Made by a program: the position numbers and the translations under genes. Of a DNA stretch of 64,000 nucleotides, positions 1-10,512 are shown piece after piece (position 1 is the stretch's first letter; the number at the start of each line of letters is the position of its first letter). The notes below the pieces were generated by a model that saw only the letters and a program-made list of their open reading frames with translations, was not told the DNA's origin and searched no databases. The DNA is taken from the NCBI GenBank assembly GCA_950106755.1, contig OX467090.1, positions 7,750,001-7,814,000 on the forward strand. Reading direction: 5' to 3'. The DNA is from Climacium dendroides (taxonomy: Eukaryota; Streptophyta; Bryopsida; Hypnales; Climaciaceae).

Positions 1-190
1 TCCCTCGACTCTTAACATACGAAAATGAGCTGGCTCTTAGAATGAACTGGCTCTTAGAATGAACTGGCTCTTAACATATGAGAATGAACCAGCTCTTAAC
101 ATACAAAATGAGCTGGCTCTTAACATATGAGAATGAGACAGCTCTTAAACTTACGAGAATGAGCCGGCTCTTAATATACAAGAATGAGCC
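1..190. repeat. Minisatellite, about 26-bp unit
   Basis: Seven or so imperfect head-to-tail units built on the phrase GAATGAGCYGGCTCTTA followed by ACATAYGA, each unit about 17 to 27 bp long. The array lies just downstream (minus sense) of the exon 1 donor site at 340, so it would fall inside the first intron of the third terpene-synthase-like gene. The array may continue beyond the left edge. Confidence 0.8.
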
Positions 191-340
191 ATCTGCATGG
201 GAGCACACCCAAAAGCTCACCCAAAAGCTCACCCTACTCCCATGCAGAATTCACCTGCATCAGTGTGTTCTGTAGTTCATCTCCTTTCTAAAATTCTGGG
301 CAAAACTTTGCCCAGAAAACAAGGGCAGGTGGAGGCTTAC

Positions 341-611
341 CTGAAGAACCTCGCACAGCTATGTCCTCCACCAGGACTTCATTCTCAGAAGCACCTTCTG
401 CGTGGGAGGAGAAAGACGATGCTTGCTTGATGGCCAAGGTGCTGTCACCGTTGCCCTTCCGGAAGCAACTCCACCATTTGAGACTTCCTCGTCTCCTCAA
501 CGGAGTAAGCGAGTCCATGGAACTAACGCAAATTCCACGCAGCAGGACACAAAAGGAACCCATGACACCAATCTTTTGGGTTGGAATCATCATCGATCGA
601 TCTTCGCTCAC
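341..611 (-). CDS. Exon 1 of a third MTPSL-like gene (partial, runs off left edge)
   Basis: The minus-strand frame from 611 ends in a segment (residues about 64-90) that matches exon 1 of synthases A and B: the shared core is QASSFSS followed by an acidic, alanine- and valine-rich stretch. A canonical donor (CAG/GTAAGCC) begins at 340, at the position equivalent to the donors of the other two copies. A TATA box lies at 642-648. The ATG used as the likely start in A and B is changed here to an isoleucine codon. The start is therefore uncertain: the frame stays open upstream to an ATG at 611, only about 30 bp from the TATA box. Exon 2, with the catalytic domain, would lie left of the window. 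This could be a functional paralogue with another start, or a relic. Confidence 0.5.
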
Positions 612-641
612 AAAAACAACAAGGCTGAGAGTCTATCTTAG

Positions 642-648
642 TTTTATA
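642..648 (-). promoter_or_regulatory. TATA box of the third MTPSL-like gene
   Basis: TATAAAA on minus, inside a block conserved with the upstream regions of synthases A (13235-13241) and B (33777-33783): the same GGCC immediately upstream, and the same GTTCCACT further upstream near 725. Conservation in three places supports a real core promoter. Confidence 0.65.
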
Positions 649-660
649 GGCCACTGACTG

Positions 661-3600
661 TCCCAGAAAACCACCAGGGCAAGACCTGTTGCTGCGATGA
701 TGAAACACAAGAAATGAAATACCCGTTCCACTGAGTGACCACCTTTGTCCTTGCACTCCTTTTCTGGCTGAAAAAAAAATGATTGAAGAAGGGGAAAAAG
801 AAAAGAAAAAAGGTTAGCAACTTGGGAAAGGAACTTCGCTTATCTCTACTTTTCCAGTAGCACTGGGACTGTAATGACTTTTTTGACAGCTGTTGCTGCC
901 AAGTAATCATGAAAATAATAGGAGAGAGTTGTGGCCCAAATGACATGTGGTGCACATGACTCTTGTTTACTCATAAGTTACACATTTCCTGAATGTGCAG
1001 ACACCGTGCCACTTATGTCATTGACCACACACACAAAAGATATTCATAAACTCCTAAAGTCCTAAAGACCATAATCAGTTGTTGACTTTTTAATGCTAAT
1101 GTGGTAGCATCCCATTGGCAACTCGTCAATATTGCCATTACAAGTTGCAACTCATAAACCTTCTTTCTTTTCAACTTGCTTCCTACATCCTTGGATCGTG
1201 AAGATCAAAGGTTATGATTGAAAAATGTACAACCGGTTATGTATGATAACCTATTTGCTGCTACCACAACTCGTCGGTTATCTAATATATAACTGGCTGT
1301 TTTTTTATTGAATGTCAAAACTTGATAAGGTGAAATACCCAAAACCATCCAAAGAAGCAAGTGAGTATAATTGGAGGCACCATTTTTTGGAGAAAAGATA
1401 CTTTTTTTTATGAATTTTTAAAGTAGAACTTCCTAGGCTAGTAAAATTGTTGTATAGCTTCGTTTCTAAAATTCAAAATATCAAAAAAATAGTATTGAGT
1501 CAACCAATTGGAGTTCAATATAGGATCAATTTAGTGACATTTTTAGAGACAATTTTAATGGAAGTTCATGTGAGACTTTTAGTTGTCACTTTGGATTTAG
1601 AATTTTTTTCTTGGTTTTGCACCTCATTGATAGACAAAATCCCTTAAAAAGATTGTTAGATTACAAATGGTAAAGATAAAGATTTACTAACATAGTGTTT
1701 TGCTTTTAGAAACCCAAGTCCTTGAAACATTCCAATCTATTAGTTTAGATGGATTAGGTGTTCTAAAAGAAGTATAGGTCTATTTACGATAGTATGAGGG
1801 ATCAATACCAAAATATCCTTTCTAGATTGCAATCAAGCCAAGACCAACCTTACATAGTATCAAGGACTTGGCTAAAATAAGGGTCTTAGTATTGCATATG
1901 TTATAAACCCCTTTCTACCCTAGGTTTAGAAATGCTCATTACCTACCTTTATAATAGATAAAGTTAGAGTTCCTAGTCATTCAAACAAAAAAGCAACAAG
2001 GACCCAAACAAATAACTCTAACAATTTTTAGTGAGTTTAAATGAACTTGAAGCATTGATAAGAGCCATGGGAGCATAAGACATCCTAATGAAGTCAAAAA
2101 GGAGTCTTTTCTTACGCTAAAACCTCTTTGGAACACACCAAGCAAGTCAAAAGCTTTGAAAAGTGTAGATTCCTTCATCTAGGAGTTTACAATACTTTAT
2201 CATAACGATTCACTAATTTTTACAAGTCCAAATAACTTTGGGTAAAGATCAAGAATTGAACGAACTACTTATAGACCTCTTAAAGCCGATGGCTCAATCC
2301 ATTTGGCATTTGAAGCTTTTATTCAAAAGTTAGGATTTAGTTTAGTAGTAAATTTGATTTTTTTAGTAATTAACAATGTTGGATAGAAAGGCTTGTGCTC
2401 TGGAAAAAAGTGAAGTTTTTGGTTGCAACTAAAATTGATTCAAGATATAAGAATATAGAATAGTATGATGTAAACCACCTCAAGACATAATAAGCGGATT
2501 GTTTGTAATATGAAATCTCTTAAAGTATTAGAAGTATAAACTTTCATATACAAAGAAAAATAATTTTATAAATAAAGTATATGAACCAAGTATTTATACT
2601 TATACAATATATATAACTTAAGTGTATATATATATATATTTATAAATATTATATATAAATACGGTATAAAATAAATATCAATACATGTATACTACATATA
2701 AAATAAAATATCCATATATGTACATACCATATATAAATACCATATAAAACATGTTTAAACCAAAATTTGTGCAAAAACTTCTTAAACTTGTTGCCAAACT
2801 TCAAGTGTATGCCATAGCCACTTCAAAACTCCAAATTAGGAGTGTCTCAATTTTCCGAAAAGTTAAGAAAATATAACACAATCTCCCCAAAACTCAAACC
2901 CCCAAAAGTTACTATGCAATAGTTATAGGTTGATGAAGTTTGCACTCTTCAATTGGATGGCAACTGCCCATGTCTCCACTTCAAAGTACATATCGGCCTC
3001 ATAAAAACTTCAAATTTCTTGTGCTATATTTAAAAAACACACTTTATAACACATATATTTTACAAATCTCAAATCAAAAACACGAAAAACCCACTCTTAG
3101 TGTTTCATCAAAGTTGGGACTTTCTATAAGTCTTAGATTTGGTAATTAATCAACAACCTCTATACCTCTATACTCATAAATTTTTCATAAAAACTCCAAA
3201 TTAAGATTGTTATAATTCTTTTTAAAGCTAATGTCTTTGTACACAATTCATCAAAAATTAGAAATTAAAAACATTCTAACTAAGATTCTACAAGCGCTCA
3301 AAGTTTTGGTCTCCAATCCTATAAGGCAACACACCTTTCACTCCATCATTTATAACTTCCACATCCAAGTTTCAAATAGACATAGCTTTTTAGATTCACA
3401 ACAATATCATAAACATTCTCACAAAATTTCATTTAGAAATTCACAATATACATTGAGATATCACTCTCCAAACTCTCAACACTCACTCTATAGACCCAAA
3501 AGAACAATGAAGAAGGGAGAAAACCTTGACTCCTTATCCAACTTCAAGGGCCACATTAGCCCATGTCTAAGCCACATAGACATTAAAATCCTATTGACAA

Positions 3601-4550
3601 AATCATTTATCTCCCCATAACTCCAACTCAACTTTACACATGGGGCTTAAGTCAACAAAACAAAATAGAAAAAAGGTAAAATAGTCTCGACCTTTCTTTT
3701 TCTATAACATAGCCAAACAAAACTAAATTTTAACCTTTTTAACAAATAAAATATAGGAAATTTTTAAGATAGGATCCTACAGTTACAACTAAAGGTAGAA
3801 AATCCTCAATACCCCATAGCTAATTGCCAAGTCGTAGTTGGCTATCAAGGTCAATTGAAGGTCACCCCGCCAGTTTAAGTGTGATTTTTGTTGAACTCAT
3901 TGATTGTCGCAAGCAACTTGCAACTTAGCACTTGCTCATAAGAGAAGAAAATAAATAGCCATCTAGCCACCTACCCCCCTTTAGCTAGTGACAAGATGTG
4001 ATACACCCAAGATTTGTTAATAAGTCCCATAAATCACTAGTATTAAAATAAATTGTGGTTTTCACCATGCCCCACTTTTTTTTCCTTTACTTTTTTCACA
4101 TAAAAAGTTATTTATTTAAACCCAAGCAAACACCTCATTAAACAAGATTTCTATATTATAAAATCATTTTCATCACAACTATTGTAGTCCCTTATCAAAT
4201 TCCACAATAGTTGCCAAATAATTAATATAAGTTCAGATTTTCATTTTGGCAACAAAAATATATTTACTAAAAATTTCATCTCACAATATAATTAAACTTT
4301 GTTGCATTCAACAACTCTACCATTTTTCCAAGAAATGTTGCCAAAATGATTGTTTTTCTCAACGCCTTATACTATAAGGGCATTGAGATGTATGTAAGAA
4401 TTCAACACCAAAAGCAACAAGTTGTGATGGGTGCAAAGTGGAGAAAGACAAGATATTTATACAAATTGGAAGGTAGGAGGATAAACAACTCATGTGGGAT
4501 ATGTAAATGGTTACTTAGGATTAGTAGGAGCTCAACTTACCACTCATAGT
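661..4550. other. AT-rich DNA with no supported gene
   Basis: Beyond the promoter block (to about 740) I see no coding region, RNA gene or complete mobile element. Open frames here are short and of low-complexity composition. An AT microsatellite lies at 2580-2750. The first 100-200 bp (740-960) may still be upstream regulatory DNA of the gene at 341-648. Confidence 0.6.
2580..2750. repeat. TA-rich microsatellite tract
   Basis: Nearly pure A/T with a (TA)n core around 2626-2640 and repeated phrases of the type TATATAAATAC over the next 100 bp. No coding potential. Confidence 0.75.
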
Positions 4551-4559
4551 TAAGTCAAA

Positions 4560-7500
4560 ACAAGCAAGAATTGTGTGTAAATTAATATTTCAAACCTCAT
4601 TTAGGCAGTGTAGAATAATTTTTTTCAAAATTTTTTGAACTAAATTAATGTGGAAAATCAATCTAGTTTTCATCTCCAAAACTGCTTTTGAGATTTAGAG
4701 CCTCCAATTAAAAGTTATGGATGAATTTCAAAGAACGAATTGGAAAGGATATTTTCTTTGACATTTTCAAACATCCCTTGTGAATTTTGTTCATACATTT
4801 TTTTTGGAGGCTCATAATCACAAATGGATTTTTGAAGATGAAAGTTAGATTTGTTTTTCAACTTTCATCAATTCAAAGTTTTTTGAAAAATGTTATTTTA
4901 CTATGCCCAAATGAGGTTTGAAATTCTACTTTGAATACAATTATTACTTTTTGAGAATGAGCAGTCAAGCTCTCATCTTCATCATTTGGCATATATAATA
5001 GATTTTGGCCAATTTGGATAAATTATTGTCCACTTTGTAATGTTTTGATGCACTCTTTTAGGATCATTACCAACTTTGTCATATTGCTTCATCAAAAACA
5101 CTCCAAAACTGCCATTTCTAGTACAAATGCAAAAAAAATAAAAAAATAAAGTTGAACACATATAACCATAGGATCTTGTAGTATGTTGGTTTTAAAAGAC
5201 GTAGAACAAATTTCAGAATTTTCCATCATCTAGATTGCAAGATATTAGTGTTTGAAGTGACAAAATCATTTTTCTAGCTTTGCAAAAAACAAGGCAGCTC
5301 TACTTCACAAGGTCACATTAATATGAAAAAATGTCCATGTTGGTGGTGCTACTTTGGATTCATTCTTCAAGGCAAGTTGGCTACATGATTGACAAATTTT
5401 AAATCATTTGCAATTGTACAACAAGTAGGAAAAACATAATAAGTAGAAAGTAGACAATGATTCAAAATACTAAATTGTTAAGAATTTTGTTATAGAACTA
5501 GCGGTTGGCGCTTGCTATGTTGCGCATTCATCATTAGAATTTTATAAGAATTTGTATGTATTAGATAGAATGCAGAACAAAAATTTCAATAAATCTTCAA
5601 ATAAAAATGACTAAAATCTTTATATAATTTTTTTATAAATAAGCACACAATGAAATAGAAATTTACTGAATGATGAATGAAATATTTACAATGGTGAATA
5701 TTGTAAAAGATACACATTTATTACAATGCATTCAAAATTTGACTCAATTGTTACAAACAATGGCAACCCAAAAACTTGGTGAATTGAAAAGAAAAACTTG
5801 TAAATTTCAAAAACTTTGTGAACAACTTAATTGTTGTGGAATCCAAAATTGCTTCAATTGAATAAATTTCTCAAAATCATTTGGTAATAGCAATAGAAAA
5901 TTGAAATCATGAAAGCTCAAAGCTCACAAAAGCACAAAGTCATAGAAGTGCAAAGAAGTGTAAAGCCAAAAGAAGCAATGGATTTGCTACCTCTATAATA
6001 TCATCCTATGGATTCTCCTTAATATCACCTTAATTGCAACGACTATATTATTTCTATAATATCATCCTTTGTAAAAAGTGATATTACAAAAGTGATTGCA
6101 AATTGCTACTCTATTTTAGTAATATCACATTGTGTGAAAATACGATTTCTATGTATGCATGATTGAAAATATTTTTACAAAATATTTAAAATAATTATTT
6201 TAAAGACTTATTGAAATCATTATCATGCATTCTATTCAAATATATCAAAATTTTACTAATATGTGATACATAGTATTAATGGTAGCATTTGTGATATTAC
6301 AAAGGGACTTATGATTTTAGTAGTATGATTGAAAAATGCCATTCAATGCCAATGGACGTAATGGTATAATAAACAATTTGTATCTTATGATTTTATTTAT
6401 TTCCAAAAGTATTGAAAATTGAGTTAAATAAAGGATTTCAAAGTTTATTTAGAATAGAGATTTTTATAACTTTCATCTCATTAATCAAAATGGAGTGATT
6501 CTGATCTTTCCACATACATATAAATTTGTAAAACCAATTTCAAATTTTAGTTTTTGAAATAAGTTATTTTTTTATTTGCACAAATGGCCCGACCAAGAAG
6601 CAAAACTATATATTATACAATAACTTTTTAACCATCTAGTCAAAAGTTATAAAAAAAATTATTAGAACTTAAAGTTACTACTTGTCTACATGTTGTATGA
6701 AAATTTCAAAGAAAAAAAATAAAAACTCCATTTGTAGTGAACTACCCATAATTGCTATGTCACCTAAAAATACAATTTCGATTGGTCCTTTGGGGTTAAT
6801 CCTTAAAGTCCCAAGGCCTCTTTTCCATGGCAAAAAACACCCAAAATTGTCATTTTTAGAAGAAAGAATATAAAAAAATTTAAATGTTTTTTTTCTACAT
6901 GTCTAATTATAGGATCATGTAGTAGAACTAGTATAAGAATGTGTAGAAGAAATAAGATATTTGCATTTAAACTTTAAAGTGAAGGAATCAAATTTTATTA
7001 CACCTTGTTCAACTACATTTTATGGCTTTGAACCTTCATAACATATAATTTTTGCTCTATTGATTTTGACTTTCTAATTTTATATGATGAAAAATTGAAT
7101 AAAAAATCTAGGAAAAAAATTCACAAAATACACTTAGTTTTCATTCATTAAATTATTTTAAAATAGAAATAAGTTTAAGTTTGAAGGAAATCTAAATTGT
7201 TAATAGCTCTATGATGGAATTGAAATATGTTGGTTTCAACGGTGAGATTGTTTAGAAGAGACTTTAACCCTGTAAACCTTTTTTTATTGAAAAATTGTAA
7301 AAATTTAGGTTTGAAATGAATCCTACAATTTCTTTTTTCAAAAAGATGAATTGATTGCTCAAAAAACAATATTGTTCATAACTTTCACATAACAAATTCA
7401 AATGGAATATATCAAAGCTTTCCATTTAGATTGTTTACTACAACATTGCAACCATTGGGATTGGAATTTTTCAATCCTATGAGTCCTATGATTAAGTTTC

Positions 7501-7640
7501 TAACAATTCAGTATTTTAAATCATATTTTACCTCTTTTTACTTACTGTTTTTTTCAAATTTGTTAATGAAATATTTTTTGTTAAATTTTTTTATATATAT
7601 TCTTCAACATATTGTGGAGAATAACAAGTTATAGGATCTA
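4560..7640 (+). repeat. Dispersed non-coding repeat family, copy a
   Basis: A long AT-rich block. Parts recur at 20441-22252 (inverted), 23580-24780 (direct), 31300-32420 (inverted) and 37060-37600 (partly direct, partly inverted). Shared phrases include GATATTAC/GTAATATC runs (about 5980-6310), a GGATCNTGTAGTA phrase (5171, 6912) and GTTCATAACTTTC (7373). Part of it, 5500-6290, is the body of the foldback element seen complete at 20497-21306. No protein can be read from it, so its class is unknown. Confidence 0.6.
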
Positions 7641-8473
7641 CACATTTTTGTGCAACAAGTTTGAAAGATGAAATCTAACCATTTGTGAAGAGTTGAAAAT
7701 TTTAGGAAGATATACTCCAACAAGTTAACTAAAGGATCCTACAATTGAATTTATTAATGAATAATTAAAGATGAAAATTTTAGCCTTGCTTTGGGCTCAA
7801 GTACTTTGAAGCAATATCGGGCCTAAAAACAACCTCTATCTTTTAGGTGAATTCATTAAAGAGGGAGCACAATTTTTACAAATTCTCTCAATAGTTAACA
7901 ACTAACACTTACTTGTGTATGTTTTGAATTTTTTTGGGTGAGCACAATTTTCCTTAATGCATGCGATTTTAACACTTATTGGCTTATCAAGTATTGAGAA
8001 TGAATTGTAGAGTGGCCCAATTTGCCACTTTATAGCATCTAGTCCAAGTCATATAGACTTACAATCACCACAATAATATAATTAAATAATTATAGACTTA
8101 CAATCTATTGTACAAAATTGAGTTGTATGATACCTCATGTTGAATTCTTCAACGGTCATATTTAATTTTGTTACTTAGTAGGGTGTCTTTGAACATGAAA
8201 GTTGTGCATATTTCCTATTTATCTATATGATCAAATTAATAAAAACAAAAAAACAAAACACCGTCCAATAAATTTCAATCAATTATTATGTAAATTCATG
8301 AATATTAAATAAAATGATTCACCACAAATGGAGGGTCTTGGTTTGTTGAAACTAAAATTTGGTATGTTTGATTGGGATTGCATAAGAATCAAAACATTGA
8401 TTATGCAAAACAACAAATGCTAATTGTATTTTGTATTATACAAAATTCTTTGAATTCTATAGTACTCACATTA
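7641..8473. other. No recognisable feature
   Basis: AT-rich sequence without a convincing open frame, RNA gene or repeat that I could match elsewhere in the window. Confidence 0.5.
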
Positions 8474-8730
8474 GGAAAAATTTCAGGCCTCAAAGAAGCC
8501 ACGAGTTTTTTTAATTTTCAACACCCTTGCGGTGTGAATACAGAAAAAAATTAAAAAAACATTTTTTTGAAAAAATATTTAAATATAGCAAGTCTGACAT
8601 GGTGCTGTGGCACCAATAGTGACACCAATAGTGACACATCAGATGACAAGTTAAAAAAAGTTTTTTTTCTTTTTTCTTTTGCACTCCAGGGGGCAGAACT
8701 TGCAGCCTCTTTGAGGCCTGAAATTTTTCC
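8474..8730. mobile_element. MITE-like foldback element, 257 bp
   Basis: Terminal inverted repeats of about 25 bp: the left end starts GGAAAAATTTCAGGCCTC at 8474 and the right end is its near-exact reverse complement ending at 8730. The interior has no coding capacity and holds a short direct repeat (CACCAATAGTGA, twice, near 8610-8630). I could not fix a target-site duplication, so the superfamily is unknown. Confidence 0.6.
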
Positions 8731-9040
8731 TCATGCTCCCAATTGACTTGAATTAGGAGCCGGCTTGTGGGAAACATAACATGCTGCCGATTGCCCAAGC
8801 ATAGAAGGGTGTGACTTTTGTTTTTCACAAACAGGCACCATGGAAGAGTTGCTTTGCTTGTAAGTTTATTCTCTCAATGAGGATGTTGGGATTTGGGGTG
8901 ATCAAGGGCACTGCAGAAAGCAAATCTTGAAATGCTCAACTTTCAAATATAGAGTTGTAAAATGAGCATGACTGTGGATTACAACTGTTTCAAATATTGA
9001 TCACACACAAGATAGAACTGCTGTAGCTGGCTACTCCAGA
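8731..9040. other. No recognisable gene
   Basis: Sequence between the MITE and the relic beginning near 9045. No supported coding region or repeat. Confidence 0.4.
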
Positions 9041-9044
9041 ACAC

Positions 9045-9295
9045 ATGTATTGCTTTTGTATAGGGCAATGCCCGAGGAGGAGGGGATTGCACAAAAAATT
9101 GGGCTGAAGAAGAGGGCGGAGTCCGACGAGGAGGCCCTATTTTTTTGGCGCAATCCCCTACAACAAGCGGCATTTCCTGATGTAAACCACAGGCGGGCAA
9201 CATATTTATTTTGGATGATAAACAAAAATCAGATGAAAAACTCATAATGCCCAATTACGAGGGCAAAACAGTGTAATCGGACATTACGGGAGTGA
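9045..9295 (+). repeat. Relic related to the MTPSL intron, with hairpin
   Basis: Resembles 12510-12735, inside the intron of synthase A, in the same orientation: it shares GGGCAATGCC/GTGCAATGCC openings, GAGGAGG runs and the CGTAATG-type hairpin at its end. No synthase coding sequence follows. It is probably a broken duplicate of synthase intron DNA lying just outside the palindrome. Confidence 0.5.
9244..9289. other. Hairpin module, copy 1
   Basis: Imperfect inverted repeat with stems of about 20 bp (ATAATGCCCAATTACG against CGTGTAATCGGACATTAC-like sequence) around a CAAAA loop. The same module occurs at about 12690-12735 and 34276-34321. Confidence 0.5.
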
Positions 9296-9374
9296 AAACC
9301 CTAATTCTGCCGCAGAATCCTGACAGCTTCTCCACGGCACAAATCCAGGCAGTGCTTTACATATTGCTTTTCAG

Positions 9375-9613
9375 TTGAGTACCGGCAGAAAAAGTATTTG
9401 GGAGTGGATCATGATGCTATGAATTGCCTCTCCTCTTCTCCAGAAGGTGAACATATTGCAATCACTGATTATAGAGGAGATCAATCCAAGCCTCCTTTCT
9501 ATTTCATGTTTGCAGTTCCTGGTGAAACAGTATTCAAGTGGATTTACTGGAATGCCAGTACTGACGATGTCCATCAGACTGCTCTCCATTTCAACAAAGC
9601 CATTGAACAATGA
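9375..9613 (+). CDS. Possible orphan terminal exon, unknown product
   Basis: A good acceptor (TTGCTTTTCAG) ends at 9374. Frame 2 then stays open for 79 codons to a TGA at 9611-9613. The predicted peptide has balanced composition and aromatic-rich stretches such as PPFYFMFAVPGE and FKWIYWN, unlike the low-complexity open frames around it. I do not recognise the family. No upstream exon or start was found, so it could be the last exon of a gene or a captured or decayed fragment. It lies outside the palindrome and has no copy in the right arm. Confidence 0.35.
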
Positions 9614-10050
9614 CAAAGGGGCTATGGAATAAATTGGCAGACCCTCTACACGGAGCTGTCGTGCCTTTAGAAATTTTAATCTACATGTTGAATCCATGTC
9701 AACAAAAATTGAGTGGAGGACAGTGGATGTGGAGGACTGGAAATCGATATAATTGAATCACTCAAGAAATGAAGAGAATTGTTTCCTGCTAAGCTGAGAA
9801 CTCACAATGAATGTTGCATCTGACTCAACAAATCAAGAGGATCGTTTCCTGCCACGCTGGTGTGAGGAGGAACATGATTGACCCATTCCCAGGTGCCTCA
9901 TATGGGAGTAGTGTCCAGATACCCTGAAAGAAAATAAGAGAGCATGCGTCCACAGCAGTTCTGCTTGAACTCTGGACCTAAGATAGCAAACACCAGTCCT
10001 CCACAGTAAAAATTGAACTCAGACCTAATCTTAAAAATTGAAGTTTATGC
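9614..10050. other. No gene; shared phrase with the palindrome interior
   Basis: About 9820-9900 is similar to 26010-26100 (AACAAATCAAGAGGAT and GATTGACCCATTCCCAGGTG are shared) and to the inverted copy near 29950-30020. No coding region is supported. Confidence 0.45.
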
Positions 10051-10512
10051 CTAAGTTGCATATATATCTGATTCTCCCAAAATTTCCTGAAAAACAAGGG
10101 TCTCCCTGGACATGGGACACAAAACATAGTTATGTGAGAACTCCATTTTGAGATACTCCACGCACATGAAGAATGAATGAGCTGCCGTCAATCTTTTTTT
10201 CTTTTTTTTTCTTTTTTTTAAGTCACAAAAGAAGCAATTTTATTCCAACACAAAAAAGTAGCCACTGACAACATACCAAACAGAGTCAACGCTCTTACTC
10301 GTGATACTATACATCTTCTCTTCGATCAACAATAGTAAAAATTATTCCAAATGAACTTCAAAGCATAATCTAAAGACAAATTTGTAGTTCATCATTTCTT
10401 AATACTCTATTGTTTTTAGGGATAGTATCCTATCCCTTTGAAGAAGTAAAGGTAATCAAAGTATACATTGGTAGACAAAATTGCACCACCAATAATACAA
10501 AAGACAAACAAA

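Noticed and set aside
3231..3620. 129-codon open frame on plus
   Set aside because: Low-complexity, Asn/His/Ser/Ile-rich product of AT-rich DNA; no motif, no promoter or splice context.
8979..9254. 91-codon minus-strand open frame
   Set aside because: Falls in the synthase-intron relic; homologous sequence in the intron at 12510-12735 does not keep the frame.
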